Shown here: positions 52,387 to 59,323 of the stretch, in pieces
How the letters are laid out: each line of letters starts with the position of its first letter
Numbering within the stretch: position 1 is the first letter of the stretch
Source of the DNA: Verrucomicrobiales bacterium
Lineage (GTDB): Bacteria; Verrucomicrobiota; Verrucomicrobiia; Limisphaerales; UBA11358
Direction of reading: 5' to 3'
NCBI GenBank assembly: GCA_028712475.1
Contig: JAQTQB010000005.1
Coordinates: 107,408 to 171,407, forward strand
Length of the DNA: 64,000 nt
Notes under the pieces: model-generated
Seen by the model: the letters and a program-made list of their open reading frames with translations, nothing else
Databases searched by the model: none
Told to the model about the DNA's origin: nothing
Translations under genes and position numbers: made by a program

Positions 52387-53331
52387 ATGAAATCAGCCAA
52401 ACCACTCTGTCGGATTTCCGTCATGACCACGCTTGAGGCGGAGGATGCAGTCGCCGAACTGATGGGCACAATTCTTGGTCAGTCTGCCTCGTCGCACTTC
52501 AACGTCGAGACGCGAGTTAGCGTCGTCAGCGTCTATGGCCCGCAAAAAATGATTTTGTCCCGCAGAGTCCGGGAACAAGTTTCCGCCGGGTTGAAGAAAA
52601 TCACAAGCTGCGGCCTGAATATCGGTTCCGGCAAGATTAAGACCTCAAAAGTGCGCCGCGAGGACTGGGCGGAATCGTGGAAGCGGCATTTCAAGCCGAT
52701 TGAGATTGGCGGCGCACTGCTGATCAAACCCAGCTGGATTAAGCGTCCGCCGCGCAAAAATCAGGCGGTCGTAATACTCGATCCCGGATTGAGTTTTGGC
52801 ACTGGGCAACACGCGACCACTTCTTTTTGTCTGCATCAAATTGTAGCGGCGGTTTGTGGCGTTGGCGCTGCGCGCCAAAAATCGAGCCACAGGCTCGCCG
52901 CTACAAAATCGTTTTTGGACATCGGCACGGGTTCGGGAATCCTGGCGATTGCGGCGGCGAAGCTCGGTTATAAGCCGGTGCGTGCGTTTGATTTCGATCC
53001 TGAAGCCGTCCGGATTGCGCGCGCCAATGCCCGCGTGAATCGAGTCGCAGGAAAATTAAAAATCACGCGTAATGACGCGGCAAAGCTGCCGTTGCGAGCA
53101 GCGCGGCAATATGATTTGGTCTGCGCGAATCTGATCTCCAACCTGCTCATCACGGAGCGCCGGCGGATTGTGGCGCAATTGAATCGCAGCGGAACCTTGG
53201 TCTTAGCGGGCATCTTGAAGTCAGAATTCGCGCAGGTGCAAACGGCATTTGAGGATTTGGGGCTGAAACTGGCTGCCGCAAAAAACGAAAAGGAGTGGCG
53301 TTCGGGTTCGTTTTGTTTTCCGGCAAAGTGA
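52387..53331 (+). CDS. prmA: Ribosomal protein L11 methyltransferase, with an in-frame palindromic element
   Basis: PrmA trimethylates ribosomal protein L11. The 314-residue product has the substrate-recognition N-terminus (to about 95), the linker 'REDWAESWKRHFKPIEIGG' with 'VVILDPGLSFGTGQHATTSF', and the SAM site 'FLDIGTGSGILAIAAAKLG'. Between 'ATTSFCLHQI' and 'FLDIGTGSG' lies a stretch 'VAAVCGVGAARQKSSHRLAA' encoded by the palindrome at 52841-52906. This is 22 codons, located in the region where PrmA normally has a short helix. The catalytic and SAM residues appear intact. Confidence 0.93.
   Translation: MKSAKPLCRISVMTTLEAEDAVAELMGTILGQSASSHFNVETRVSVVSVYGPQKMILSRRVREQVSAGLKKITSCGLNIGSGKIKTSKVRREDWAESWKRHFKPIEIGGALLIKPSWIKRPPRKNQAVVILDPGLSFGTGQHATTSFCLHQIVAAVCGVGAARQKSSHRLAATKSFLDIGTGSGILAIAAAKLGYKPVRAFDFDPEAVRIARANARVNRVAGKLKITRNDAAKLPLRAARQYDLVCANLISNLLITERRRIVAQLNRSGTLVLAGILKSEFAQVQTAFEDLGLKLAAAKNEKEWRSGSFCFPAK
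52841..52906. repeat. Family 3 palindromic element inside prmA
   Basis: TTGTAGCGGCG and TGTGGC in the left arm (52841-52860) are repeated on the opposite strand in the right arm ending CGCCGCTACAA (52906), with a one-base bulge. The total is 66 bases, exactly 22 codons. A small inner palindrome GGCGCTGCGCGCC lies in the loop. Confidence 0.82.
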
Positions 53332-53437
53332 GTTTCACCCGTGTTTTTACCCGGTTAAATTCATGCCCATTAGTTTTTTATTTTTTCCATTGTTACATTT
53401 AAGAAAGATTTTTGAAAATTTTGAATGACAAACGCAA

Positions 53438-53530
53438 AGTTTGGTCTCATAAACGGAGCGTGTAGGGCAGTTGGCTGTCAGGCCAGCAACAAGGAAGGCT
53501 TGAGCCGCTGCGAAGCTCCGTAACCAAACT
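53438..53530 (+). ncRNA. Structured leader RNA of unknown class
   Basis: An 8-bp outer stem pairs AGTTTGGT (53438-53445) with ACCAAACT (53523-53530). A 7-bp stem pairs ACGGAGC (53453-53459) with GCTCCGT (53515-53521). Inside are GCAG (53467-53470) pairing with CTGC (53108-based offset: 53508-53511), a hairpin TTGgCTG/CAGCAA (53471-53489) and a small GGC-TTGA-GCC hairpin (53497-53506). The outer stem ends 10 bases before the ATG of a 54-residue ORF. I could not match it to a known riboswitch core; ligand, protein or thermal sensing is all possible. The upstream stretch 53332-53437 is AT-rich with no other recognisable feature. Confidence 0.55.
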
Positions 53531-53540
53531 AAAATGCGTT

Positions 53541-53705
53541 ATGAAAAAAATGATGGAAGCCATCAGTGAGGTTGTCCGTGATACCAGCCACCCGTTCCGC
53601 AAAATGGAACATCAACCCAAGAAGCCTCTAAAAAACCGCTACGAGCGCAGGAAGATAAAGGAATACCTGCAATTGACGGACTGGCAAACGGAAGAAGCTG
53701 TTTGA
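53541..53705 (+). CDS. Small basic protein (54 residues) downstream of leader RNA
   Basis: The open frame from ATG 53541 encodes 54 residues: 'MKKMMEAISEVVRDTSHPFR', 'KMEHQPKKPLKNRYERRKIK' and 'EYLQLTDWQTEEAV'. It is basic, without membrane helices or Cys, with a C-terminal amphipathic stretch. Neither prmA upstream nor the minus-strand fur-family gene covers this region. It sits between a strongly folded leader and a good intrinsic terminator on the same strand, which supports a separate transcription unit. Later in-frame ATGs at 53550 and 53553 are possible starts. No family is recognised. It could instead be a spurious ORF on a noncoding RNA. Confidence 0.55.
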   Translation: MKKMMEAISEVVRDTSHPFRKMEHQPKKPLKNRYERRKIKEYLQLTDWQTEEAV

Positions 53706-53731
53706 AAAATTCAACACAATTTAGCTGAACG

Positions 53732-53755
53732 AGCCGCGCCCAAGCGCGGCTTTTT
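53732..53755 (+). terminator. Rho-independent terminator after the small ORF
   Basis: AGCCGCGC (53732-53739) pairs with GCGCGGCT (53744-53751) around a CCAA loop, followed by TTTTC. The T tract suits plus-strand transcription; on the minus strand the stem is not followed by Ts. It lies 27 bases after the small ORF. Confidence 0.8.
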
Positions 53756-54231
53756 CACTTTAGACGGAGTGTCTGCTGGCACTCCGGGCAGATGCCGAAA
53801 AATTCGAGCCTGTGCGTCACGGCCTTGAAGCCGTTTGCCGCCGCGATGCGTTGCTCGACTTCGGTGGGAAAACAATCGTCAATCTCCACGACTTCCGCGC
53901 ACTTGGTGCAAACGAGATGATGGTGATGGCCGTCGTCCCCTTCGCCCACAAGCTCAAACCGAGACGCTCCATCGCCGAAATGAAACCGCTTCACCATGCC
54001 CGTCTTTTCAAGCAGGTGCATGGAACGATAAATGGTCGCAAGGTCGCATTGTCCTTTGGGCAGCGCGGCCAAGATTTCCTTGTTCGTAAGCGGATGCGGA
54101 TGTTGCCGGAGAATTTCCAGAATCGCCGCGCGCGGGCCGGTGATCTTGCGCGAATGCCCGCGCAAACGATCTGTCAACGCGGACATTTCCTGGCGCTGAT
54201 GCGGATGTTTGTGCGCACAGGCTTTCATCAC
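53755..54231 (-). CDS. zur: Fur-family metal regulator, probably Zur
   Basis: The 158-residue protein has a His-rich N-terminus (MMKACAHKHPHQRQ), the winged-helix DNA reader ('ITGPRAAILEILRQHPHPLT', 'CDLATIYRSMHLLEKTGMVK'), the 'FELVGEGDDGHHHHLVC' metal segment and two C-x2-C pairs ('VCTKCAE', 'GICPECQ') that bind structural zinc. Fur-family subtype cannot be fixed by sequence alone. Zur is proposed because its start overlaps the stop of a ZIP transporter gene and because zinc-independent folE2 and ribosomal protein forms lie just upstream. It would act as a zinc-dependent repressor, possibly at 54981-55003. Confidence 0.8.
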   Translation of the reverse strand: MMKACAHKHPHQRQEMSALTDRLRGHSRKITGPRAAILEILRQHPHPLTNKEILAALPKGQCDLATIYRSMHLLEKTGMVKRFHFGDGASRFELVGEGDDGHHHHLVCTKCAEVVEIDDCFPTEVEQRIAAANGFKAVTHRLEFFGICPECQQTLRLK

Positions 54232-54956
54232 GATTCAAAAATCACGCTGGCGATCCCCAAAAGCAGGCCGACGATGACCGCAATCATTTTTACGATCGGA
54301 AAACGGTGGCGGTCTTCGCTCTCAAACAAAATCATCGTCGAGATGTGCATGAAAATGCCGATGACAATCGCCATCAGGTAGCGAGAATAAACCGCCAGCC
54401 CGGTGTGCGTGCTGGTGAACATCCCGATGGGCGCCATGATCGCAAACAGGCCGAGGCACGCGAGCGCGGAACTTTTTTTCATGCCGCTTTGCAGCAGCAT
54501 CCCCAGCAGCGCGATGGAAATGGGATAATTATGCACGACGACGCTGACGAGCAGAAAATGGTGCGCGGCCAGGTCGTGCGCGGTCTGGTGTTCCGGCGAT
54601 TGCCCCAACGCCATCGCCTCGATGAACGCGTGGATGCACAGGCCGGCCAGGATGCCGAAGGCCATGCGTCCGTGTATTTCATGCGCGTGGCCGTGCTCAA
54701 TGCCCATCGAAAAGGAGTCCATCGCGATTTGCAGGAAAAAACCAAACAGGATGAACCCGCCGATGACGAGCGGTTTCAGAACCAGCCCCGGCTCCGGTTC
54801 ATACAGATCCGGCAGGAGATGCATCATCACCAACGTCAGCAGATACGCGCCGGTGAAGGCGTTCAGCACCTTGACGTGGCGCGGATCGTTGAGGCGCAGC
54901 CAGAAAACAGTGACCGCGCCCAGCGCGATGCTAGAAAGGAGAACCAGATAATCCAT
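54228..54956 (-). CDS. ZIP-family metal transporter
   Basis: The 242-residue protein has about eight membrane segments. It has the ZIP metal-binding helix 'GLCIHAFIEAMALG' (H-x3-E) and another His/Asn/Pro-containing helix 'FLLVSVVVHNYPISIALLGM', as well as a His-rich loop 'GIEHGHAHEIHG'. ZIP proteins bring zinc or other divalent metals into the cytoplasm. The stop overlaps the start of the Fur-family gene by 4 bases, so they form an operon. A perfect TTGCAAA-TCG-TTTGCAA dyad lies 31 bases upstream of the ATG. Confidence 0.88.
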   Translation of the reverse strand: MDYLVLLSSIALGAVTVFWLRLNDPRHVKVLNAFTGAYLLTLVMMHLLPDLYEPEPGLVLKPLVIGGFILFGFFLQIAMDSFSMGIEHGHAHEIHGRMAFGILAGLCIHAFIEAMALGQSPEHQTAHDLAAHHFLLVSVVVHNYPISIALLGMLLQSGMKKSSALACLGLFAIMAPIGMFTSTHTGLAVYSRYLMAIVIGIFMHISTMILFESEDRHRFPIVKMIAVIVGLLLGIASVIFES

Positions 54957-54980
54957 ATTTTACGTCAACCAAAAATGTTT

Positions 54981-55003
54981 CAGTTGCAAATCGTTTGCAA
55001 TTG
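54981..55003 (-). promoter_or_regulatory. Operator-like dyad upstream of the ZIP-zur operon
   Basis: TTGCAAA-TCG-TTTGCAA is a perfect 7-3-7 palindrome, extended to CAGTTGCAAA / TTTGCAATTG with one mismatch. It lies in the only gap (54957-55011) available for the ZIP promoter. Its length and symmetry fit a Fur-family operator; binding by the adjacent Zur-like protein is inference. Confidence 0.6.
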
Positions 55004-55011
55004 ACTCCGAT

Positions 55012-55045
55012 AAAAAACCGTCTGACTGCAAACGCAATCAGACGG
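55012..55045 (-). terminator. Rho-independent terminator after rpsR
   Basis: On the minus strand CCGTCTGA pairs with TCAGACGG (8 bp) around a 12-base loop, followed by TTTTTTATC. It begins 8 bases after the rpsR stop and ends the dksA-like/rpmG/rpsR operon. Confidence 0.85.
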
Positions 55046-55052
55046 CGGCAAA

Positions 55053-55307
55053 TCACTTCATCAACAACATCTGGCGCGCACGCTTGATCGCCGTAGTGAG
55101 GCGGCGCTGATAATGCGCGGGCATGCCGGTGTATTTGCGCGGCAGGATGCGGCCCTGGTCGGTGACGTATTGCTTGAGCAGGGTGATGTTCTTGAAATCA
55201 AGCGCGTCCTCGGTGAAGTCAATTTTCGGCTTCGGACGGGGCGTGCGGTTTTCCGTTGAGCGGCGGTTGCCGCGCTTGTCTTTGTCGGTGTTCGTCTTGC
55301 GGGGCAT
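55053..55307 (-). CDS. rpsR: 30S ribosomal protein bS18, cysteine-free form
   Basis: The 84-residue protein has the S18 core: 'IDFTEDALDFKNITLLKQYV', 'TDQGRILPRKYTGMPAHYQR' and 'RLTTAIKRARQMLLMK'. It contains no Cys. Some S18 proteins carry zinc-binding Cys, and Cys-free forms are among the paralogues induced under zinc limitation. It starts 2 bases after the rpmG stop, within an operon of zinc-free components, but whether it is the only S18 in the genome is not known. Confidence 0.95.
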   Translation of the reverse strand: MPRKTNTDKDKRGNRRSTENRTPRPKPKIDFTEDALDFKNITLLKQYVTDQGRILPRKYTGMPAHYQRRLTTAIKRARQMLLMK

Positions 55308-55309
55308 AA

Positions 55310-55477
55310 TTACTTGATCTCCTTGTGCAAGGTGTGACGGCGAAGAAACGGATTGAACTTTTTAAGCTCCAGTTTCTCCGGCTTCAATTTCTTGTTGCGG
55401 GTGGTCGTGTAGCGGGAAGGTGTTTTGCCTTCCTTGCGCGCTTCCGAGCATTCGATGGTGATGATTTCTCGCGCCAT
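55310..55477 (-). CDS. rpmG: 50S ribosomal protein bL33, without zinc Cys pairs
   Basis: The 55-residue product ([20 protein letters not shown] ... [20 protein letters not shown] ... [14 protein letters not shown]) matches bL33: 'RYTTTRNK' and '[12 protein letters not shown]' are hallmark blocks. It has a single Cys rather than the two C-x2-C pairs of the zinc form, so it is a C-minus L33. The dksA-like stop lies 3 bases upstream and rpsR starts 2 bases downstream, which makes this a compact operon. Confidence 0.95.
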   Translation of the reverse strand: MAREIITIECSEARKEGKTPSRYTTTRNKKLKPEKLELKKFNPFLRRHTLHKEIK

Positions 55478-55480
55478 AAA

Positions 55481-56047
55481 TTATTCTTTTTCTTTGGCCG
55501 GCTTTTCTTCCGGCTCGTCCTCGTCTGTTTCAACTTCCGTGATCCCCGCGTTGTCCACCGTGCCGAGCTGGCCGATCCGGCGCTGACGCAACGCCCCGTC
55601 GCGCTCCAATTGCGCCTGCGCATCCACCGTGAACCGCGTCCACGGAATCGCTTCCAGCCGCGCCTTCGGGATCGTCTTGTTCGTCAATTCACAGACGCCG
55701 TAAGTTTTTTTCTCGATGCGCTTCAGCGCTTCTTCAATTTCGTAAACCGAGTCCTGATCCGCCGAAAGCAGGCTCAACGCAAAATCCCGGTCAAAATTAT
55801 CCGTGCCCGAATCCGCCATGTGGAGGCTGTAGCCGGCCATTTCCTGCGCGGATTCCTTGGCCAGACCGTTCATTTGTTGCAGCAACTGATCGCGCAGCTC
55901 AAGCAAACAATTGTAGTAACCCTGCCATTCTGGCTTGATTTTCTTGGCTTCAGCCGCCGTGGTGCCGGATTTTGACACTGGCCGGCCAAGAATGGCGGCG
56001 GAGGTGGCGGAGACCTGGGACTTGCCACGCGGGGCCGGTTTTTTCAT
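55481..56047 (-). CDS. DksA/TraR-like protein lacking the zinc-finger cysteines
   Basis: From ATG 56047 the product is 188 residues; a GTG at 56068 is another possible start. It has a Lys/Pro-rich N-terminus and coiled-coil helices ('YYNCLLELRDQLLQQMNGLA' and 'SADQDSVYEIEEALKRIEKK') with an Asp-rich tip 'DSGTDNFDRDFAL', as in DksA. The C-terminal globular region 'YGVCELTNKTIPKARLEAIP' followed by 'WTRFTVDAQAQLER' matches the DksA zinc finger, but three of the four expected Cys are replaced (Leu/Thr, Thr and Ala). It probably binds the RNA polymerase secondary channel. Such zinc-free DksA forms can be members of the zinc-limitation response. Confidence 0.85.
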   Translation of the reverse strand: MKKPAPRGKSQVSATSAAILGRPVSKSGTTAAEAKKIKPEWQGYYNCLLELRDQLLQQMNGLAKESAQEMAGYSLHMADSGTDNFDRDFALSLLSADQDSVYEIEEALKRIEKKTYGVCELTNKTIPKARLEAIPWTRFTVDAQAQLERDGALRQRRIGQLGTVDNAGITEVETDEDEPEEKPAKEKE

Positions 56048-56204
56048 TTCTTTTTTCTTCGCTGTCACGGTTAAAATCAAATTTTATGGCGGAAAAACAT
56101 TCCGCCGGTTCGTCAAGAGCGCGGGAATGTATCAAATGAAACTAAATACGCCACAAAAATTTTCAGAAATTTCGGTTGTTGAATTTTTATGCGGAAAAAC
56201 CTTT

Positions 56205-57035
56205 TCACCCTTTCTCAATGCACGCATATGCATTGTGATTGTGGATGCTCTCGAAATTTTCCGCCTCGACTTTATACCAGTTCACCCGCGCGTCCGCGTT
56301 CAACCGCAGCGCCACGTTGCGCACCAAGTCCTCCACGAACACCGGATTTTCATACGCGCGCTCGGTGACCGCCTTTTCATCCTGCCGCTTGAGCAGCGCG
56401 TAAAGCTCCGAACTCGCCGCGCCCTCGATCATCGCGATCAAATCCTCGATCCAGACGATTTTGCGCGAACGTATGGCCACCGTCACCTCGCCGCGCTGGT
56501 TGTGCGCGCCGTATTTGGCAATTGCTTTTGAACACGGGCACAGCGTCGTCACGTTCGCCTTCACCGTCAGGACAAAATCAACTTCGCCGTTCATTGCCGT
56601 CGCGTCGAAGCGCGCGGTGTAATCCATCACGCCTTTGCCGCCGGACACCGGCGCTCTTTTGACCATGAAATATGGAAACTCGATTTCCAGATGCGACGTG
56701 GCCGCGTTTAGTTTTTTCCGCAGCGCGTGCAGAATTTCGTTGATGTTCTCGACGTGAATGACGCTGCCGTGCGCGTTCAGCACCTCGATGAAGCGGCTCA
56801 TGTGCGTGCCTTTGAATTCCTTCGGCAGATCCACAAACATCCCGATGGTCGCCACCGTGTTTTGCACGCTGCGCGCCTTGTCACGCACCTGGATCGGGAA
56901 CCGCAGCCCGCGCACGCCGACCTTGTCAATCCGCAGTTCGCGCGTGTCGCGTTCGCTCTGCTTGTCGTGCAGATGCGCGGCGGAATTTTTTCTGGTCGCG
57001 CGAATTTTTACGGCTTTCTTGCCATTTTGAGACAT
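56205..57035 (-). CDS. folE2: GTP cyclohydrolase FolE2 (type IB)
   Basis: FolE2 catalyses the first step of folate (or queuosine) synthesis, replacing zinc-dependent FolE. The 276-residue product has 'DKVGVRGLRFPIQVRDKARS', 'FKGTHMSRFIEVL', 'LTVKANVTTLCPCSKAIAKY' (the catalytic Cys in 'CPCS') and the C-terminal 'ESIHNHNAYACIEK'. FolE2 uses other divalent metals and in several bacteria is repressed by Zur. Here it precedes a run of zinc-free paralogues, a ZIP transporter and a Fur-family gene. The ATG at 57035 is preferred to one at 57200. A tight inverted repeat (GGCGGAA-N5-TTCCGCC, about 56086-56104) lies between it and the dksA-like gene. Confidence 0.95.
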   Translation of the reverse strand: MSQNGKKAVKIRATRKNSAAHLHDKQSERDTRELRIDKVGVRGLRFPIQVRDKARSVQNTVATIGMFVDLPKEFKGTHMSRFIEVLNAHGSVIHVENINEILHALRKKLNAATSHLEIEFPYFMVKRAPVSGGKGVMDYTARFDATAMNGEVDFVLTVKANVTTLCPCSKAIAKYGAHNQRGEVTVAIRSRKIVWIEDLIAMIEGAASSELYALLKRQDEKAVTERAYENPVFVEDLVRNVALRLNADARVNWYKVEAENFESIHNHNAYACIEKG

Positions 57036-57117
57036 GGCGAAACAGTAGCAGCTTTGGAGAAATTGGCAAAATGTTCTCTTGATAACCAAATGCCGTCTGA
57101 CAACTTGCACCCCCGAC

Positions 57118-58038
57118 ATGAAGCGATTTTGTTTCACTTTTTTGGGGTTCGCGCTGGTTTGCCTCACATCCTTCGCCGCCGGGACTTTCCGCGTCGCCAC
57201 TTACAACATGGAAAATTATCTCGACCAGCCGACGGAAACGCGGCCACACGTCAAATCCGCCGAAGCGAAAGCAATAATCCGCGACAGCATCCGCGCGCTG
57301 AATCCCGACGTGATTGCGCTGGAAGAAATGGGGACGACCAATGCGCTGCTGGAACTGCGCGCGTCGCTCAAGGCCGACGGATTGGACTTCCCGTTTTGGG
57401 AGCACGTCAGCGGCGCGGACACGAACATCCATGTCGCCGTGTTGAGCAAATTTCCATTCGTCACGCGGCATCCGCACACGAACGATAATTTCCTGCTGGA
57501 TGGCCGGCGTTTTCGCGTCAGCCGTGGATTTGCCGAAGTGGAGATTCAGGTGCGCACGAACTTCAGCTTCACGCTCATCGCCGCACATTTGAAATCGCGC
57601 CGGCCCGTGCCGCAGGCGGACGAGGCGGAGCTGCGGCTGCAGGAGGCCAAGGTTTTGCGCGGCATCATTGACGAACATTTCAAGGCGAACCCGGACGTGA
57701 AGCTGATCGTGCTGGGCGATTTCAACGACGTGAAAAGTTCCGACTCGACCAAGGCGATCATCGGACGCGGAAAATTCAAGCTCACCGACACGCGGCCCGC
57801 CGAGCGCAACGGCTACAACGCGCCGAATCCAAACCCGCGCCATGATTCGCGCACAGTGACTTGGACGTATCATTACGGACTCGACGACACTTATGCGCGC
57901 ATTGATTACATCCTGTTGAGTCCGGCGATGGCGCGCGACTGGGTGACGAACGAAACTTACGCGCTGACGATTCCGAACTGGGGCATCGGCTCCGACCACC
58001 GGCCAATCGTCGCGACGTTTGAAACGGAGAAAAATTAA
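57118..58038 (+). CDS. Secreted endonuclease/exonuclease/phosphatase family protein
   Basis: The 306-residue protein has a signal peptide (MKRFCFTFLGFALVCLTSFA). The EEP fold follows: 'FRVATYNMENYLDQ' (N-x-x-N motif), 'NPDVIALEEMG' (the catalytic Glu), 'FTLIAAHLKSRRP' (His), 'KLIVLGDFNDVKSSDS' (D-x-N) and 'WGIGSDHRPIVATFE' (S-D-H). All catalytic residues are present. It could be an extracellular nuclease or phosphodiesterase; the substrate is unknown. It is divergent from folE2 by about 80 bases. Confidence 0.9.
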   Translation: MKRFCFTFLGFALVCLTSFAAGTFRVATYNMENYLDQPTETRPHVKSAEAKAIIRDSIRALNPDVIALEEMGTTNALLELRASLKADGLDFPFWEHVSGADTNIHVAVLSKFPFVTRHPHTNDNFLLDGRRFRVSRGFAEVEIQVRTNFSFTLIAAHLKSRRPVPQADEAELRLQEAKVLRGIIDEHFKANPDVKLIVLGDFNDVKSSDSTKAIIGRGKFKLTDTRPAERNGYNAPNPNPRHDSRTVTWTYHYGLDDTYARIDYILLSPAMARDWVTNETYALTIPNWGIGSDHRPIVATFETEKN

Positions 58039-58045
58039 CCGAACA

Positions 58046-59239
58046 TCAAAGCTTCTCCGGCTTCAACATCAATTCCGCGATGCGTTGCAGCAGGCGCCCT
58101 GCCCCGCCGCCGTCGAGCACGCGATGATCAAAACTCAAGGTGAGATTCGCCTCAGTCACGGGCACGAACTGGCCTTTCGCTTCGTCCCAATACGGCGCGC
58201 GCCGGCCCGCGCCCATGCCCAAAACCAGCGTCTGTTCCGGCAGCGGAATCGGCGTGGCCCAGATCAGCCCGAAGGTGCCGTAGTTCGTTACCGTCGCGAT
58301 CGAGCCGCCGGTCGCGTCCGCCGGAAGTTTACGTTGACGCGCCAGCTCGACGAGTTCGTTGTAACGCTCCGTCAAATCTTTCAGCGATTTTTGATCGGCA
58401 TCGCGGATCACGGGAACCAGCACGCCGTCCTCGGCTTCCACGGCAAAGCCCACGTCAATGGAACTCGGATGCACAATCTTGCTGCCGACGAGCCGTCCGG
58501 CGGGCGCGGAATTTTCCGCCAGCGCGATCGCCAGCGCGCGCAAGGCGTAAAGCGCCGGGCCGGGTTTTGGATTCGACGATTTGCGATGGGCAAGCAAGCC
58601 GTCGAGCACCACGGGCAGGCCGACTGTCGCCAGCGGGCGCGTCCAACTGCGGCGCATGGCGTCGGCCACGGCCACGCGCATGGACGAGGCCTTGCTCATC
58701 CGTTGCTTTTCAAGATGCGCGATGAATTTCTCAAAATCCTCGACGGTCACGCGTCCCGCCGCGCCGCTGCCCGCGATGCCCGCAAGGTCGGCGGCGTGCA
58801 GGCCGAGTTCGTCCATGCGCGCCTTGAGCCGGGGCGAAAGATAACTTGCGCCCTTCGCATTCGCCGGCACGGGCAGGCCGCGCACGGTCGGTTGCACGCG
58901 ACCGCTGCGGATAATGGTTTCCGACTTGGAAACGCGATCCGTGTCTGAAGTTTTTACCGGCGCAGGAACATCCAGGCCCAGGCGCGCGGCTTCTTCCTTG
59001 GTCGCCTCAATCTGGCCGAGCACCGCGCCGACGGCATAGCTTTCATTCAATTGCACGGTGAATTTTTCAACCCGCCCGCTGCACGGCGACGTCACGCTCA
59101 TCGTGGCCTTGTTGGTCTCGACCTCGATGAGATCCTGGTCGGCCAGGACGTTGTCGCCGGGCTGGACAAGAAAATTGATGATGGCGGCCTCGGCGATGGA
59201 CTCGCCGAGCTGCGGCATGATGATGGGAATGGAAGGCAT
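58046..59239 (-). CDS. pdhC: 2-oxoacid dehydrogenase E2 (dihydrolipoamide acetyltransferase)
   Basis: The 397-residue E2 has one N-terminal lipoyl domain with lipoyl-lysine Lys44 in 'EVETNKATM', a short linker, a peripheral subunit-binding domain ('YLSPRLKARMDELGLHAADL', 'GSGAAGRVTVEDFEKFI') and the trimeric catalytic domain ending with 'LTLSFDHRVLDGGGAGRLLQ' (catalytic His372 and Asp). The start at 59239 is preferred over 59305. With E1alpha and E1beta it forms a pyruvate- or branched-chain-type complex; by sequence pyruvate dehydrogenase is most likely but not certain. LipA at 18 kb could supply the lipoyl group. Confidence 0.92.
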   Translation of the reverse strand: MPSIPIIMPQLGESIAEAAIINFLVQPGDNVLADQDLIEVETNKATMSVTSPCSGRVEKFTVQLNESYAVGAVLGQIEATKEEAARLGLDVPAPVKTSDTDRVSKSETIIRSGRVQPTVRGLPVPANAKGASYLSPRLKARMDELGLHAADLAGIAGSGAAGRVTVEDFEKFIAHLEKQRMSKASSMRVAVADAMRRSWTRPLATVGLPVVLDGLLAHRKSSNPKPGPALYALRALAIALAENSAPAGRLVGSKIVHPSSIDVGFAVEAEDGVLVPVIRDADQKSLKDLTERYNELVELARQRKLPADATGGSIATVTNYGTFGLIWATPIPLPEQTLVLGMGAGRRAPYWDEAKGQFVPVTEANLTLSFDHRVLDGGGAGRLLQRIAELMLKPEKL

Positions 59240-59323
59240 GGCGTTATAGAGTTTAAGGGTTGAAGAGTTGAAGCGTTGCACCGGCGTAACGATTCGACGA
59301 TCCAACTATTTTGACGAACTCAT

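Noticed and set aside
53461-53520. Resemblance to bacterial SRP RNA (GTCAGG and GGAAGG words)
   Set aside because: The words are present, but the symmetric internal loops and the GGAA-tetraloop helix of SRP domain IV cannot be formed.
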